This document shows positions 1 through 8,124 of a stretch of 64,000 nucleotides of DNA, in pieces. Both the position numbers and the translations under genes were made by a program. The notes under the pieces are model-generated. The model had not been told where the DNA came from. It worked only from the letters and a program-made list of their open reading frames with translations, and searched no databases. Every line of letters starts with the position of its first letter. The stretch's first letter is position 1. Source of the stretch: DAIOEK01 sp964648485 (lineage in GTDB: Bacteria; Chloroflexota; Anaerolineae; Anaerolineales; Anaerolineaceae); NCBI GenBank assembly GCA_964648485.1, contig CAZYOF010000008.1:1-64000 (forward strand). The letters are read 5' to 3'.

Positions 1-280
1 CTGTTCCACCAAGAATAATCATGACGATGATGATTGCACCGATAATGATGCCTGATGGTTGCCCTTCACGAATGATTTCTTCAGGTATCTGTGTTACTGT
101 TCCTGCAGGTAAGGGAGTAGCTTGAGCTGCAATTGCAACCTGCCCGTGATTTTCTGTTTGTGAAGCCTGCGCAGGTGTCTCCAGAACAAAAAATACTATT
201 CCCATTGTCATGACTAAAAGCAGAACGATGTTGAGTATTTTTTGATTTTGTTTGGTGTCAGATGATCTTGGTGGGGTCAT
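1..280 (-). CDS. Membrane protein, N-terminal part (runs off the left edge)
   Basis: Not recognised. Only the first 93 residues are inside the window. A hydrophobic segment at residues 15-33 is followed by a small-residue stretch (TPAQAS), so it could be a cleaved signal peptide or a first membrane helix. A second, very hydrophobic segment (residues 77-92, GIIIGAIIIVMIILGG) lies just before the edge. The ATG at 280 is preceded by TTGAGGAAG at good spacing and follows the stop of the solute-binding lipoprotein gene by about ten bases. It is therefore the third gene of a three-gene operon reading leftward. Function cannot be inferred from what is visible. Confidence 0.6.
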   Translation of the reverse strand, partial: MTPPRSSDTKQNQKILNIVLLLVMTMGIVFFVLETPAQASQTENHGQVAIAAQATPLPAGTVTQIPEEIIREGQPSGIIIGAIIIVMIILGGT

Positions 281-290
281 TTCCACTTCC

Positions 291-1580
291 TCAAGGAATT
301 TGAACTTTTTCTAAGACATTCTGCGCAATTTCTTCTGCTGATAGCGATGTGTTGGAAAACAGGCTTTGAATCGCTGCCTGCATGTTTGGAGATATGGTTA
401 CAAGAAATAAACCATCGGGAATGGGTTGTCCATTGGATGCAATGTCAGTAATTGGAAATAAATTCTTATCATCAACAACCGTAGTGGATGAACGAACAGG
501 AATTAAGCCACTGGCTTTAGCCATCTTTGCCAGGAAAGCCTCATCTGTGAGTGTTTCTATTAATTCTACAGTAACCTGCCTGTTTCCCGGATCAGGCTGT
601 GCCATTGTCCAAAACCATCCATCTACAAGCGAAGCAGATTGCCCGTTAATTCCCGGAATGGATTCTATTGCTAAAGCCTCTCTGGCTTTTACTGGTATGC
701 CTCCATACCAGGCAAGCATTCGCTGACCGCGATCCGCCTGAAAATATCTGTAAACATCAGCTTGACTCGTTATATCCATAATCCAGGGAGGAAAAGCGCC
801 TGATCTTTTTGCATTCTCCAATTCTTTTATTGCAGATACAAGAGGAGTTATTTCAATTGTTACTTTTCCGTCCTGATCCACCAGCTTACCTCCGGCTGAT
901 AGATATAACCCCATCAGGATGGCGGCAGAAGGATCATTTAAGTATCCAAGCAGAGGTTTACTCACTAAAAATGCGTTTTGTTGATGGGTCTCTTCTTTGT
1001 TTACAAAGTACACAAGGGCGTTAGATACGACGGGTAAACCAAAAACACTTCCCTGAATAAAGGATAGCTGCTTGATAGGTGGAAGCCAGTCAGTAGCGGA
1101 AAGTGCATCTGTAACCCCGTCATATGGAATTAATAGACCTTTCAATGCTGCGACTTCCATATCTGATCTACTGAGGAGAATTACATCAGGCAAGGCTTGC
1201 GGAGCAGCCAGACTTGTAGATTGCAAGGAATCCATCATATTCGATGTGCCTGTTGTGCTTTTAATCCGAATATCAAGATTCACTTCTGGATGGTTTTCAA
1301 TAAATGAATTGGCTTGATTTTCTATCAGTGCTAAGATTTCGTCTTTATTTCGAAGAACCAGGTCGTCAGGGATCCAAATCACGATATTCACCGGGCTAGG
1401 AGCCTGTGTTGGTATTTGCTGAGTCTCAGAAATGGAGGAAGTTTCTTGGGAAGGACTCGCAGTGATTGATTCAATAGGTGACGGGGTGGTTGATTCAGTA
1501 GTTGAACAGGATCCTATAAGAAAGGATGGAATTAATAGTATTGATGCAATCAAAAGTAAGTATTTTGGTTTTATAAACAT
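291..1580 (-). CDS. Extracellular solute-binding lipoprotein (SBP family 1)
   Basis: 429 residues. The N-terminus is a lipoprotein signal with the lipobox IGSC (Cys at about residue 25), followed by a Ser/Thr/Pro-rich linker to about residue 65 and then the binding domain. The start of that domain (VNIVIWIPDD), the hydrophobic LPDVILLS strand and the region around VFGLPVVSNALVYFVNK are typical of family 1 sugar-type ABC binding proteins. These proteins capture a ligand outside the cytoplasmic membrane and pass it to a permease. No permease or ATPase gene is next to it, so its partner is unknown and a sensing or surface role is possible. It follows the preceding gene by four bases and precedes the partial membrane protein by ten, as in one operon. 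Confidence 0.75.
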   Translation of the reverse strand: MFIKPKYLLLIASILLIPSFLIGSCSTTESTTPSPIESITASPSQETSSISETQQIPTQAPSPVNIVIWIPDDLVLRNKDEILALIENQANSFIENHPEVNLDIRIKSTTGTSNMMDSLQSTSLAAPQALPDVILLSRSDMEVAALKGLLIPYDGVTDALSATDWLPPIKQLSFIQGSVFGLPVVSNALVYFVNKEETHQQNAFLVSKPLLGYLNDPSAAILMGLYLSAGGKLVDQDGKVTIEITPLVSAIKELENAKRSGAFPPWIMDITSQADVYRYFQADRGQRMLAWYGGIPVKAREALAIESIPGINGQSASLVDGWFWTMAQPDPGNRQVTVELIETLTDEAFLAKMAKASGLIPVRSSTTVVDDKNLFPITDIASNGQPIPDGLFLVTISPNMQAAIQSLFSNTSLSAEEIAQNVLEKVQIP

Positions 1581-1584
1581 AATA

Positions 1585-2004
1585 TTATGGATTTACAGTT
1601 GTAGCTGATTCAGCAGTAGGTTCAAGTGTGATGCTGGTAGGTTCGGGAGTATCACTTGGCTCCGTTGTGGGTGGAGGTAAAGTCTCGGTGAAAGTAGGAG
1701 TGAAAGTACTGGTTGGAGCCGGAGTGTCTGTTGGGTACTCTGTGGGGGTGGATGTATGTGTGCGAGTTACAGTTGCTGTCTGGCTTGTTGTTGCACTTGG
1801 ATATATGCTGGCAGTTTGTGTTGGTTCGTTCATCATGGTTATTGTTGCAGTTTCCGTAATTGTCGGAGTGGCTGTTTTTGTATTTCGTTGAGCTGAAAGG
1901 ATCCGTAAGCTAATGATCCCCAGGCAATAGAAGGGTATTGTTATCAGGATAATAAGGATAAGTATCCGGCGGGTACGGGCAACTTTGCGTTTTTGTTGGA
2001 TCAT
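1585..2004 (-). CDS. Small membrane-anchored Thr/Pro-rich protein
   Basis: About 139 residues. A basic N-terminus (QQKRKVARTRR) is followed by one strong membrane helix (ILILIILITIPFYCLGIISL) and then an extracytoplasmic tail made almost entirely of Thr, Pro, Ser and Glu repeats, as in cell-surface stalks. No folded domain is visible. An upstream in-frame ATG at 2016 exists, but it overlaps a TATGAT -10-like box. The ATG at 2004 lies exactly seven bases after that box and has no Shine-Dalgarno sequence, so a leaderless start at 2004 is preferred. It is the first gene of the leftward operon with the solute-binding lipoprotein. Confidence 0.6.
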   Translation of the reverse strand: MIQQKRKVARTRRILILIILITIPFYCLGIISLRILSAQRNTKTATPTITETATITMMNEPTQTASIYPSATTSQTATVTRTHTSTPTEYPTDTPAPTSTFTPTFTETLPPPTTEPSDTPEPTSITLEPTAESATTVNP

Positions 2005-2011
2005 TGGTGTA

Positions 2012-2017
2012 ATCATA
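2012..2017 (-). promoter_or_regulatory. -10 box TATGAT, leaderless-type
   Basis: TATGAT on the minus strand ends seven bases before the ATG at 2004. Spacing matches the other -10/ATG pairs in this window. No convincing -35 hexamer was found. Confidence 0.4.
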
Positions 2018-2092
2018 ACATTTCGCTAGCTGGTCTGCAAGGCGGCTAATTTTCGTACGAGTTGAATAATCCACCTGTTCAAACAGGAAAGC

Positions 2093-2098
2093 TATAAT
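2093..2098 (+). promoter_or_regulatory. -10 box TATAAT, leaderless-type
   Basis: Perfect TATAAT overlapping the first in-frame ATG (2097). The next in-frame ATG (2106) is seven bases downstream, the expected position of the transcription start. Confidence 0.5.
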
Positions 2099-2105
2099 GG
2101 TGTTT

Positions 2106-2840
2106 ATGTGGATTGATAAATTAGATTGGCGGCAAATTGTACTTGCTTTTGGGGTTACATTAGGTTTTTACCTAACCTGGCAAAGGATGGGTGAAGCACC
2201 CAAAACTAGAATTGGGATCCCTCCCCGGCAGTATAAAAGTGACACGCTGTTTGCCGGTCTGTTTACACTAATGGGCGTATGGATTGGAGCACGAATTGCG
2301 TTTGTCTTTTTGCATTGGCCTTACTATCAGTTCCACCAGAATGAAGTGATTCAAATATGGCAGGGCGGGTTGCATTGGAGTGGGGCGATATTAGGAGGGG
2401 TAATTTTCATTCTTTTTTATGCGGGTTTTCGTAATCGGTCAATTTGCCAGTTATTGAATGAACTATTCCCATTATGGATGATGGCCTCAGTTTTTTTATG
2501 GATGACGATGAGTGCGAGAAATAGAATTTTAATTAGTTCACAAGAATTCATTCATTCAGTTCAAGTGATTGGAAAATTAAATTCAAATCAAATTTCATGG
2601 ATCTTTGCGAGTATTCTTCTTTTGGCGGGAGTTCTGATAGATCGTAAATCAATCCATAATCCCTCGCTAGCGTTTTTTATTGTTCAATTCTTTTTATTGA
2701 TTTTGTTTTCCTACGTTTTACCAGAAAATAATCCTGGAATCACAGGCTCAAGATTTGATGCCCCTATTTCGGCGGGTTACCTCGTCATCATGATTATTTT
2801 ATTCATCTTGTGTAATAAACGGGGAAAACAGGAGAGTTAA
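2106..2840 (+). CDS. Degenerate prolipoprotein diacylglyceryl transferase-like membrane protein
   Basis: About 244 residues with six or seven hydrophobic helices. The segment IGARIAFVFLHWPYYQFH followed by IWQGGLHWSGAILGG resembles the first half of Lgt, which transfers diacylglycerol to the lipobox cysteine of prolipoproteins. Functional Lgt has a conserved His in the motif after GGL (E. coli H103) and an R-x-x-N motif in the next helix. Here the His position is Ser (HWSGA), and the second half shows no GR-x-x-N-F-x-N signature. The fold therefore looks like Lgt, but the known catalytic residues are missing. It may be a non-catalytic paralogue or have another substrate. Start taken at 2106 because TATAAT ends seven bases before it. 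The alternative ATG at 2097 has AGGAAAG upstream. Confidence 0.6.
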   Translation: MWIDKLDWRQIVLAFGVTLGFYLTWQRMGEAPKTRIGIPPRQYKSDTLFAGLFTLMGVWIGARIAFVFLHWPYYQFHQNEVIQIWQGGLHWSGAILGGVIFILFYAGFRNRSICQLLNELFPLWMMASVFLWMTMSARNRILISSQEFIHSVQVIGKLNSNQISWIFASILLLAGVLIDRKSIHNPSLAFFIVQFFLLILFSYVLPENNPGITGSRFDAPISAGYLVIMIILFILCNKRGKQES

Positions 2841-3146
2841 CTTATACTCACTGTAAATATGACATTAGGCTGATATTTATCATGTGATTTGATGCTCCTT
2901 TGTCATATGGAGCAGCATTTCTTAATCTATTTACTCATAATCAAAAAAGACAAATATCCCGAATTCAACAAATTAGACCTGAATTAACAAATTTTTAGCA
3001 TAAATTTAATGCTGTGTTTAGAATCAAAAATTAGAATAATGATTAACATAAAGATAGTTCAATGCACCTTGTAAGATAGGATTAACCTCTAGCGGTAGTG
3101 GTAAAAGATCTTCAAGAGCATAAACTTTGTTCTCCTCCTTAGAAAG
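2841..3146. other. AT-rich intergenic region
   Basis: Between the Lgt-like gene and the terminator of the convergent Nudix gene. A weak stem TGCTCC/GGAGCA (2893-2898 with 2909-2914) near the start could end the rightward transcript, but it has no clear T-run. The remainder is AT-rich with no coding potential, RNA gene or repeat that I can recognise. Confidence 0.5.
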
Positions 3147-3176
3147 GACATCGGCTGTTGCAGGGCAGCCGATGTC
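3147..3176 (-). terminator. Terminator of the sigma/anti-sigma/Nudix operon
   Basis: Perfect 11-bp stem GACATCGGCTG / CAGCCGATGTC with an 8-base loop. It lies just downstream of the Nudix stop codon in the leftward direction and is followed on that strand by CTTTCT. The T-run is short, so termination may be incomplete. Confidence 0.75.
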
Positions 3177-3184
3177 TGCTTTAA

Positions 3185-3679
3185 CTAGAGATTTTCGCGA
3201 AGATGCTCAATTACTTCATGTGTTGCGCGGAATGCAAGCGGCGGAGGTTCAATGATTTCAAAAAAACCAACATCGTCAGCATCATCTTGAGCTTTTAATT
3301 GCCCTCCAACCACTTCAGCACTGTAAATCAAAATAACATCTGCCCCTCTGGGATGATCTCTGCCTGTAATAACTTTCATCAAACCTTTGTTTACTGTAAT
3401 TAAACCGGTTTCTTCCAAACACTCTCTGACAGCAGCTTGAGCTGGATCTTCCTCTGCATTTACAAATCCGGCTGGAAGCGTCCAATACCCCTTCATAGGA
3501 TCAAAGTGTCTTTGGACAAGTAAGATTCTTGAGCCGTTCAGAACAACAACCGCAGCAGCCATTTTGGGGTCAGGAAAATATGCCCATCCACAGGCAGGGC
3601 AAACTGGATGAGGATGTCCATCTTGATAAATTTGAATCTCCAGATGGGTACCACATTGAATGCAATACTTTGCTTCCAT
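3185..3679 (-). CDS. Nudix hydrolase with N-terminal zinc ribbon
   Basis: About 164 residues. A zinc ribbon near the N-terminus (CIQCG ... CPACG) is followed by a Nudix domain whose box is complete: G-x5-E-x7-REUxEExGU, seen around AAVRECLEETGLI. Zinc-ribbon Nudix proteins of this NudC-like layout cleave nucleoside diphosphate-linked compounds (NADH, ADP-ribose and similar) using Mg2+ bound by the REUxEE glutamates. The substrate cannot be told from sequence. The ATG at 3679 (MEAKYCIQCG) is chosen over an upstream GTG at 3727, because the latter would overlap the anti-sigma gene and add residues not expected before the ribbon. It is the last gene of the operon with the ECF sigma factor. Confidence 0.85.
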   Translation of the reverse strand: MEAKYCIQCGTHLEIQIYQDGHPHPVCPACGWAYFPDPKMAAAVVVLNGSRILLVQRHFDPMKGYWTLPAGFVNAEEDPAQAAVRECLEETGLITVNKGLMKVITGRDHPRGADVILIYSAEVVGGQLKAQDDADDVGFFEIIEPPPLAFRATHEVIEHLRENL

Positions 3680-3689
3680 GATTAGTTTT

Positions 3690-4598
3690 CTAACGGATGT
3701 TTTTATGTCGGATGGATAAATATCCACTCACCAGACCGGTGATTAATAATAACGCAGATCCAATCCAGAGTAGATTAATGGGCTCCTGAGATGGGGCATT
3801 TGAATCATTTGTCGCTTCAAATTCTGCGAAAGATTGTGCTTCATCCTGTGATTGAATACCGAGAATAGGGTTACCTGCAGGCTGGGATGAAGAACGAGCA
3901 TCAGGTGCTTCCTGAACCTCTGTTGATGGCGAAGCTTCCGGGGCTTTCAGTGAAGCTGCGGTAGGCGCAGGCTGTGGGATAAATTCCGGTTGAGCAGAAT
4001 TACTTTCTTGCATTGGAGCGGGTTCAATGAAAGCTTCTGCTGCAGGTGGGGCGACTGATGCTCCTGCGTCCGTCTCTGTACCGCCACCAATTGCATAAGT
4101 GCCGTCACCGCCGCCACCTCCGCCGCCTCCACGACCGAAACCTTGATATCCACCCGCCACAGGATATGGATTCGTTCCGGGAGGTCCCCAGATAATGATC
4201 GGAATAGAAGTAGCTTCAACCGATGCTATATCTTTTTCCATAACTGGAGCAGAAGAATAGGTTGCAATTTGTGGAACCCTGGTGAAAAATCCAATCACAA
4301 ACATGCCAACCGCGAGAGCGGTGGATACAAGTGAAGTAATTCTAAAACTAAACCAGTTACGGGCAGGTTTTCGGATGAGGTCCGCCTGTTCCCGGGTGAG
4401 GGTAAAGTTTTTGGTTGCTTTTTTGCGTGGGGCACTATGCAGGATAATTTTTGTGGCACTTAAACTCTGGTAGTTTTGATGCCAGGTTTGTGAAGAACGC
4501 AGCAATCTTTCCACCTTCTCTTTGTCAGAAGGGGAAAGCTGGTTATCAAGATATTCAGATAATAACTGCCAATCTTGGGAAGAAAATACCTCGTTCAT
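3690..4598 (-). CDS. Anti-sigma-factor-like membrane protein with poly-Gly linker
   Basis: 302 residues, overlapping the upstream ECF sigma gene by four bases (ATGA), the usual arrangement of a sigma factor and its cognate anti-sigma factor. The N-terminal 50 residues (LLSEYLDNQLSPSDKEKVERLL) have the helical pattern of anti-sigma domains but lack the Cys/His of zinc-binding versions. A membrane helix follows at about residues 88-106. The extracytoplasmic part contains a run of eight glycines and a Pro/Ala/Ser-rich region, and a second helix sits near the C-terminus (LLWIGSALLLITGLVSGYL). It probably holds the sigma factor inactive at the membrane. The signal is unknown. Confidence 0.65.
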   Translation of the reverse strand: MNEVFSSQDWQLLSEYLDNQLSPSDKEKVERLLRSSQTWHQNYQSLSATKIILHSAPRKKATKNFTLTREQADLIRKPARNWFSFRITSLVSTALAVGMFVIGFFTRVPQIATYSSAPVMEKDIASVEATSIPIIIWGPPGTNPYPVAGGYQGFGRGGGGGGGGDGTYAIGGGTETDAGASVAPPAAEAFIEPAPMQESNSAQPEFIPQPAPTAASLKAPEASPSTEVQEAPDARSSSQPAGNPILGIQSQDEAQSFAEFEATNDSNAPSQEPINLLWIGSALLLITGLVSGYLSIRHKNIR

Positions 4599-5203
4599 GC
4601 TGTGCCCTCCTTGTTATAACGATAAAAAGAAGGCAATAGTTCCCCAAATCCCTGTAAGCAGTCACGCATTTTCAATCTGGCGCGCGCCAGGCGGCTTTTT
4701 ATGGTACCTAATGGAGTTCCTGCGGATGCAGACACTTCTTCATAATCCAATCCCTGCACATCAACAAGAATGACTACAGCACGAAAGTCAGGGGTGAGGG
4801 TCTCAAGGCAATGTTGAATTGCCCTGTCTAACTCGTTCCTTTCAGCATTCTCTTCGGGTGAATGGCTGTTATCTGCCAGCCAGGCAGGTGCTTCCATTTC
4901 TTCATCATTTTCAGTTTGAGGCTCTAAAGGTGTTGTGGGACGGCGCTTTTGTCTGCGAAGTTCATCGTAACAGGTATTTGTGACCATCCGTAGTACCCAG
5001 GCTTTAAAACTTCCACCTCTAAAACTACTCAGGTGCCGGTATGCGGAAAAAAATGCATCTTGAGTTGCATCCTCTGCCAGCCCGGAGTCCCCAAGCATGC
5101 GATAAGCAAGATTAAAAGCGATATCCTGATACACGAGAACCAGCCGGTTAAATGCATCCAGATCGCCTTTTTGCGCAAATTTGATTAATGCTAATTCATC
5201 CAT
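4595..5203 (-). CDS. ECF-type RNA polymerase sigma factor
   Basis: 202 residues. Region 2 is visible in LVYQDIAFNLAYRMLGD and DATQDAFFSAYRHLSSF, including the -10-binding segment FKAWVLRMVTNTCYDELRR. Region 4 is the helix-turn-helix LDYEEVSASAGTPLGTIKSR, which reads the -35 element. There are no regions 1 or 3, as expected for ECF sigma factors. An acidic linker of about 30 residues separates the two regions. It is the first gene of a three-gene leftward operon with an anti-sigma-like membrane protein and a Nudix hydrolase. A housekeeping-type promoter lies about 30 bases upstream. The regulon cannot be deduced. Confidence 0.9.
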   Translation of the reverse strand: MDELALIKFAQKGDLDAFNRLVLVYQDIAFNLAYRMLGDSGLAEDATQDAFFSAYRHLSSFRGGSFKAWVLRMVTNTCYDELRRQKRRPTTPLEPQTENDEEMEAPAWLADNSHSPEENAERNELDRAIQHCLETLTPDFRAVVILVDVQGLDYEEVSASAGTPLGTIKSRLARARLKMRDCLQGFGELLPSFYRYNKEGTA

Positions 5204-5237
5204 TAGTGATAATGTCCAATTCAGATACTATTTGTTA

Positions 5238-5266
5238 ATCCTATCGTATCCGCTATTGACCGTCAA
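5238..5266 (-). promoter_or_regulatory. Housekeeping promoter of the ECF sigma operon
   Basis: On the minus strand TTGACG (5266-5261), an exact 17-base spacer and TAGGAT (5243-5238). The predicted start is about 28 bases before the sigma ATG, so this gene has a normal leader. Confidence 0.7.
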
Positions 5267-5394
5267 GCTGAAATCATATTTATGTAAGGCATTCTTATTG
5301 CAAATCTATGACAAAGTGTACATACCAGATGTGCATTCATCGGTTATACTATTCCGGTATTTGTAATCGATTCCCGATCATTCTATGAGGTTAC

Positions 5395-6294
5395 ATGGAT
5401 TTCACTATCCCTCTTATTATCCTCCAGCTCATCTTTATGGAGGGTATTTTATCCATCGACAATGCGGCAATTTTGGGGGCAATGGTAGTTCACTTACCTG
5501 ATGATCGTCCGGTAACATGGCCAACTTCTCTACGAAAAATCGGGTACAAAATCAATAAGCTTTTGGGATATCAGCGGAGTGCCGCCTTACGGGTTGGTTT
5601 ACTAGGGGCTTATCTTGGGCGTGGAATAATGCTTCTTCTGGCTAATGTAGTGATCCAAAACGATTGGTTGAAACTGATCGGCGCAATCTACCTCGTTAAA
5701 CTCGCCTGTGATAATCTCGGACGTCCTTCTGAAGGCGAGAGCGATGAAGATGCCCATGTCCATCACCTGGAAGGAAAAGGTTTCTGGAATATCGTTTTAA
5801 CTATAGAAATTACCGATCTGGTGTTTAGCCTTGATAATGTGGTGGTTGCGGTTACTCTCTCGGATAAATTGTGGGTGATAATGTTGGGTGTAGCGATCGG
5901 GATTCTCATGATGCGTTTTGCTGCGGGCATCTTCAGCTACGCGGTCGAAAGGGAACCCATCTTGAAGCCAGCAGCATATATATTGGTTTTTAATATTGGT
6001 ATTGAACTCCTTTTAGCCGAATTCTTGCATTTCGAACTTAGTCCAGTGGCTCGCTTTAGCATTTCTGTAGCTACAATCATTCTGGCAATTATCTATGCTC
6101 ACTCACCCTTGTTAAAAAAACTCAAGCCAGCTCTGCGTTGGGTTGCTGAAGGGATGGCAAACTTCAATACAATTCTGGATTGGGTACTCAAACCGGTGAT
6201 CGCATTATTGCATCTACTGATGAAGGGCGTTTCTGCCCTCTTCCCGGTGCGCCGATACTCCCTGGGTGGTCCGGAAGAAGGACCGGAAGATTAA
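5395..6294 (+). CDS. TerC-family integral membrane protein
   Basis: 299 residues with about seven to nine hydrophobic helices. The two TerC half-motifs are clear: EGILSIDNAAILGAMVVHL near residue 17 and EITDLVFSLDNVVVAV near residue 140, each with acidic residues inside a membrane helix. TerC-family proteins are associated with tellurite resistance and, for several members, with Mn2+ export, often feeding metal to exported enzymes. The exact substrate here is not shown by sequence. ATGAGG stands at good spacing before the ATG. The gene is divergent from the ECF sigma operon and is followed by a strong terminator. Confidence 0.85.
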   Translation: MDFTIPLIILQLIFMEGILSIDNAAILGAMVVHLPDDRPVTWPTSLRKIGYKINKLLGYQRSAALRVGLLGAYLGRGIMLLLANVVIQNDWLKLIGAIYLVKLACDNLGRPSEGESDEDAHVHHLEGKGFWNIVLTIEITDLVFSLDNVVVAVTLSDKLWVIMLGVAIGILMMRFAAGIFSYAVEREPILKPAAYILVFNIGIELLLAEFLHFELSPVARFSISVATIILAIIYAHSPLLKKLKPALRWVAEGMANFNTILDWVLKPVIALLHLLMKGVSALFPVRRYSLGGPEEGPED

Positions 6295-6298
6295 TAAA

Positions 6299-6329
6299 AT
6301 TACGCGCCAAACATGGCGCGTAATTTTTT
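6299..6329 (+). terminator. Bidirectional terminator after terC-like gene
   Basis: Perfect 11-bp stem ATTACGCGCCA / TGGCGCGTAAT with a 4-base loop AACA and a T5 tract. The A-run on the 5' side lets it work for the convergent small gene on the other strand too. Confidence 0.92.
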
Positions 6330-6346
6330 GTTTGATGATCGGTTTG

Positions 6347-6493
6347 CTAGGCTTTCAAAATTTTGTACATGCCGGTACCACAAACCTTGCACTTACCTTT
6401 CATCGCCGGGCGACCGTTCTTCATGGTAACTTTTTCAGTATTGACCATCTCCCGTTTTGCTTTGCATTTTACACAATATGCTTCCTCAGCCAT
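6347..6493 (-). CDS. 48-residue zinc-ribbon protein (DUF5679-like)
   Basis: A 48-codon gene (begins MAEEAYCVKCKAKREM, ends GTGMYKILKA). It carries two Cys pairs, CVKC at residues 7-10 and CKVC at residues 35-38, which would form a small zinc ribbon, separated by a basic segment. The start is supported by a perfect AGGAGG Shine-Dalgarno sequence six bases upstream. Length and layout match the DUF5679 family as I recall it, known from Chloroflexota and archaea without assigned function. Rich in Lys (10 of 48), so nucleic-acid or ribosome binding is plausible but unproven. It shares the bidirectional terminator with the TerC-like gene. Confidence 0.8.
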   Translation of the reverse strand: MAEEAYCVKCKAKREMVNTEKVTMKNGRPAMKGKCKVCGTGMYKILKA

Positions 6494-6588
6494 TTTTCCC
6501 TCCTTCAGGAAAGGTTGATAGAACAATTATATATATGATTACCTGCTATGCAAGCTCTTCTGTATAGGAAAATGATGATAAAAAACAG

Positions 6589-6676
6589 CGGAGAGGGTGG
6601 GATTCGAACCCACGGTGATCCAAAGAACCACAACGGTTTTCGAGACCGCCCCGATCAACCACTCCGGCACCTCTCC
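6589..6676 (-). tRNA. tRNA-Ser (anticodon CGA)
   Basis: 88-nt cloverleaf on the minus strand. Acceptor GGAGAGG pairs with CCTCTCC and the discriminator base is G, as in bacterial tRNA-Ser. The T-arm has GGTTCGAATCC. The anticodon stem GCGGT/ACCGT frames the loop CTCGAAA, which gives anticodon CGA reading UCG. A long variable arm is present, as required for Ser. The 3' CCA is not encoded. Confidence 0.95.
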
Positions 6677-6709
6677 GAGCAAGCGCAATTATATCAAATA
6701 ATCCCACCC

Positions 6710-8107
6710 TTACTCTAATTCCATAGAGGCGAAACGTTCCGGATAATATGTTTCCGGTAGATTGCGCTCTCTAAACTTTTCAATTAAAACATCCGAAGAT
6801 TTTGGTTCACCATGTATTAAAATGATCTTTTTTGCTGAATTCTTCACTTGTTGTGCGTATTTAATAAGTAGATCCTGACCTGCATGTGCTGATAACCCGC
6901 CGATTGTTGATACTTCTGCGCGCAGTTGATATTCTTCACCAAAAATCTTTACCAGTGGCTCGCGGTCTGCAATTCGGCGCCCTAATGTATGCGGGGCTTG
7001 CCAGGAGACAATCATCACCGTGTTGCGCGGATTTTCAATATTATTTTTCAGGTGATGGAGTATTCTACCGGCTTCTGCCATACCCGAGGCAGAGATAATT
7101 ACCATGGGATCCTGACGGTCGTTGAGTTCTTTGGATTCTTCAACAGATCGGATATAGGTTAAACCTTCAAAATTCAAAGCGGGGTGGCGATATTCCCTTA
7201 TAAACTGATGGGTTTCCTCATCAAAATACTCTTTGTGTTCGATAAAGATATCGGTTGTTTTTACTGCAAGAGGGCTATCAACAAAAACAGGAACCCTGGG
7301 GAGATCTCCAGTGAGCATCATTTGGTTTAATGCAAAAACAAGCTCCTGAGTCCTGCCGACAGCAAATGCCGGGATGATAACCTTGCCACGTCGCTCAAAG
7401 GTCTTTTGCATAACAGAACGCATTTCATCATAAGCATCATCCAGATTCTCATGAGATTTATCTCCATAAGTGGATTCCATCAGGAGATAATCGCAGTGAT
7501 CGGGCAGTACAGGATCGCTGATGAGCGGAAGACCGGGTCTGCCAATATCCCCCGAAAACCACAAGCGAGTTTTGTGACCATTTTCGGTGATATCCAGAAC
7601 CACCGCAGCAGAACCTAATATGTGACCGGCGTCCACGAGCTTCGCGGTTACACCTGGTATGGGTTCAAACTCATCATTATAGTTTTGATAGACCAGTAAA
7701 TCTTTTACTAGATTAGCATCTGCTACAGTATAGAGAGGTTCTATCAGAGGTTCACCTTTTCTCTTTTTCTTCTTGTTTATATATTCGCTATCACTTTCCT
7801 GTATATGGGCAGAATCACGAACAAGGAGGTCTGTCAGGTCTGCGGTCGCTGAGGTGCAATAAATTGGCCCATTGAATTCGTTCTTTACCAGGTTGGGTAG
7901 ATTGCCACAATGATCGATATGTGCATGTGAAAGAATCACAGCATCCAATTTTCGGGGATTATATTGAAAGAATTTATTGTAATTGTAAGATTCTGCGCGC
8001 TTACCTTGATACAATCCGCATTCCAACAGCAATGTTTTTCCATTGATTTCAAGATAGTACTGGCTGCCAGTTACTGTTTGAGCGGCACCTAAAAAATGTA
8101 TTTTCAT
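6710..8107 (-). CDS. Metallo-beta-lactamase/beta-CASP RNA-processing exonuclease-type protein
   Basis: About 465 residues. The metallo-beta-lactamase half shows SHAHIDHCGNLP (Zn-binding HxHxDH), an AGHILGSA segment, and FSGDIGRPGLPLI. The beta-CASP half shows ESTYGDKSHE, IPAFAVGRTQELVFAL, SASGMAEAGRILHHL and the late His motif GGLSAHAGQDLL. Proteins of this family (CPSF-73/YSH1-like, KEGG-style RNA-specific MBL nucleases) cut or trim RNA in the cytoplasm. The start at 8107 (MKIHFLGAA) has AAGGAGTG upstream at ideal spacing. An upstream TTG is less likely. It lies 17 bases after the RNase D stop, so two RNA-degrading enzymes form one operon. Confidence 0.85.
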   Translation of the reverse strand: MKIHFLGAAQTVTGSQYYLEINGKTLLLECGLYQGKRAESYNYNKFFQYNPRKLDAVILSHAHIDHCGNLPNLVKNEFNGPIYCTSATADLTDLLVRDSAHIQESDSEYINKKKKRKGEPLIEPLYTVADANLVKDLLVYQNYNDEFEPIPGVTAKLVDAGHILGSAAVVLDITENGHKTRLWFSGDIGRPGLPLISDPVLPDHCDYLLMESTYGDKSHENLDDAYDEMRSVMQKTFERRGKVIIPAFAVGRTQELVFALNQMMLTGDLPRVPVFVDSPLAVKTTDIFIEHKEYFDEETHQFIREYRHPALNFEGLTYIRSVEESKELNDRQDPMVIISASGMAEAGRILHHLKNNIENPRNTVMIVSWQAPHTLGRRIADREPLVKIFGEEYQLRAEVSTIGGLSAHAGQDLLIKYAQQVKNSAKKIILIHGEPKSSDVLIEKFRERNLPETYYPERFASMELE

Positions 8108-8124
8108 AATACACTCCTTGTGTT

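Noticed and set aside
3679..3727. Upstream GTG start of the Nudix hydrolase
   Set aside because: It would overlap the anti-sigma gene and add 16 residues before the zinc ribbon. The ATG at 3679 fits the family.
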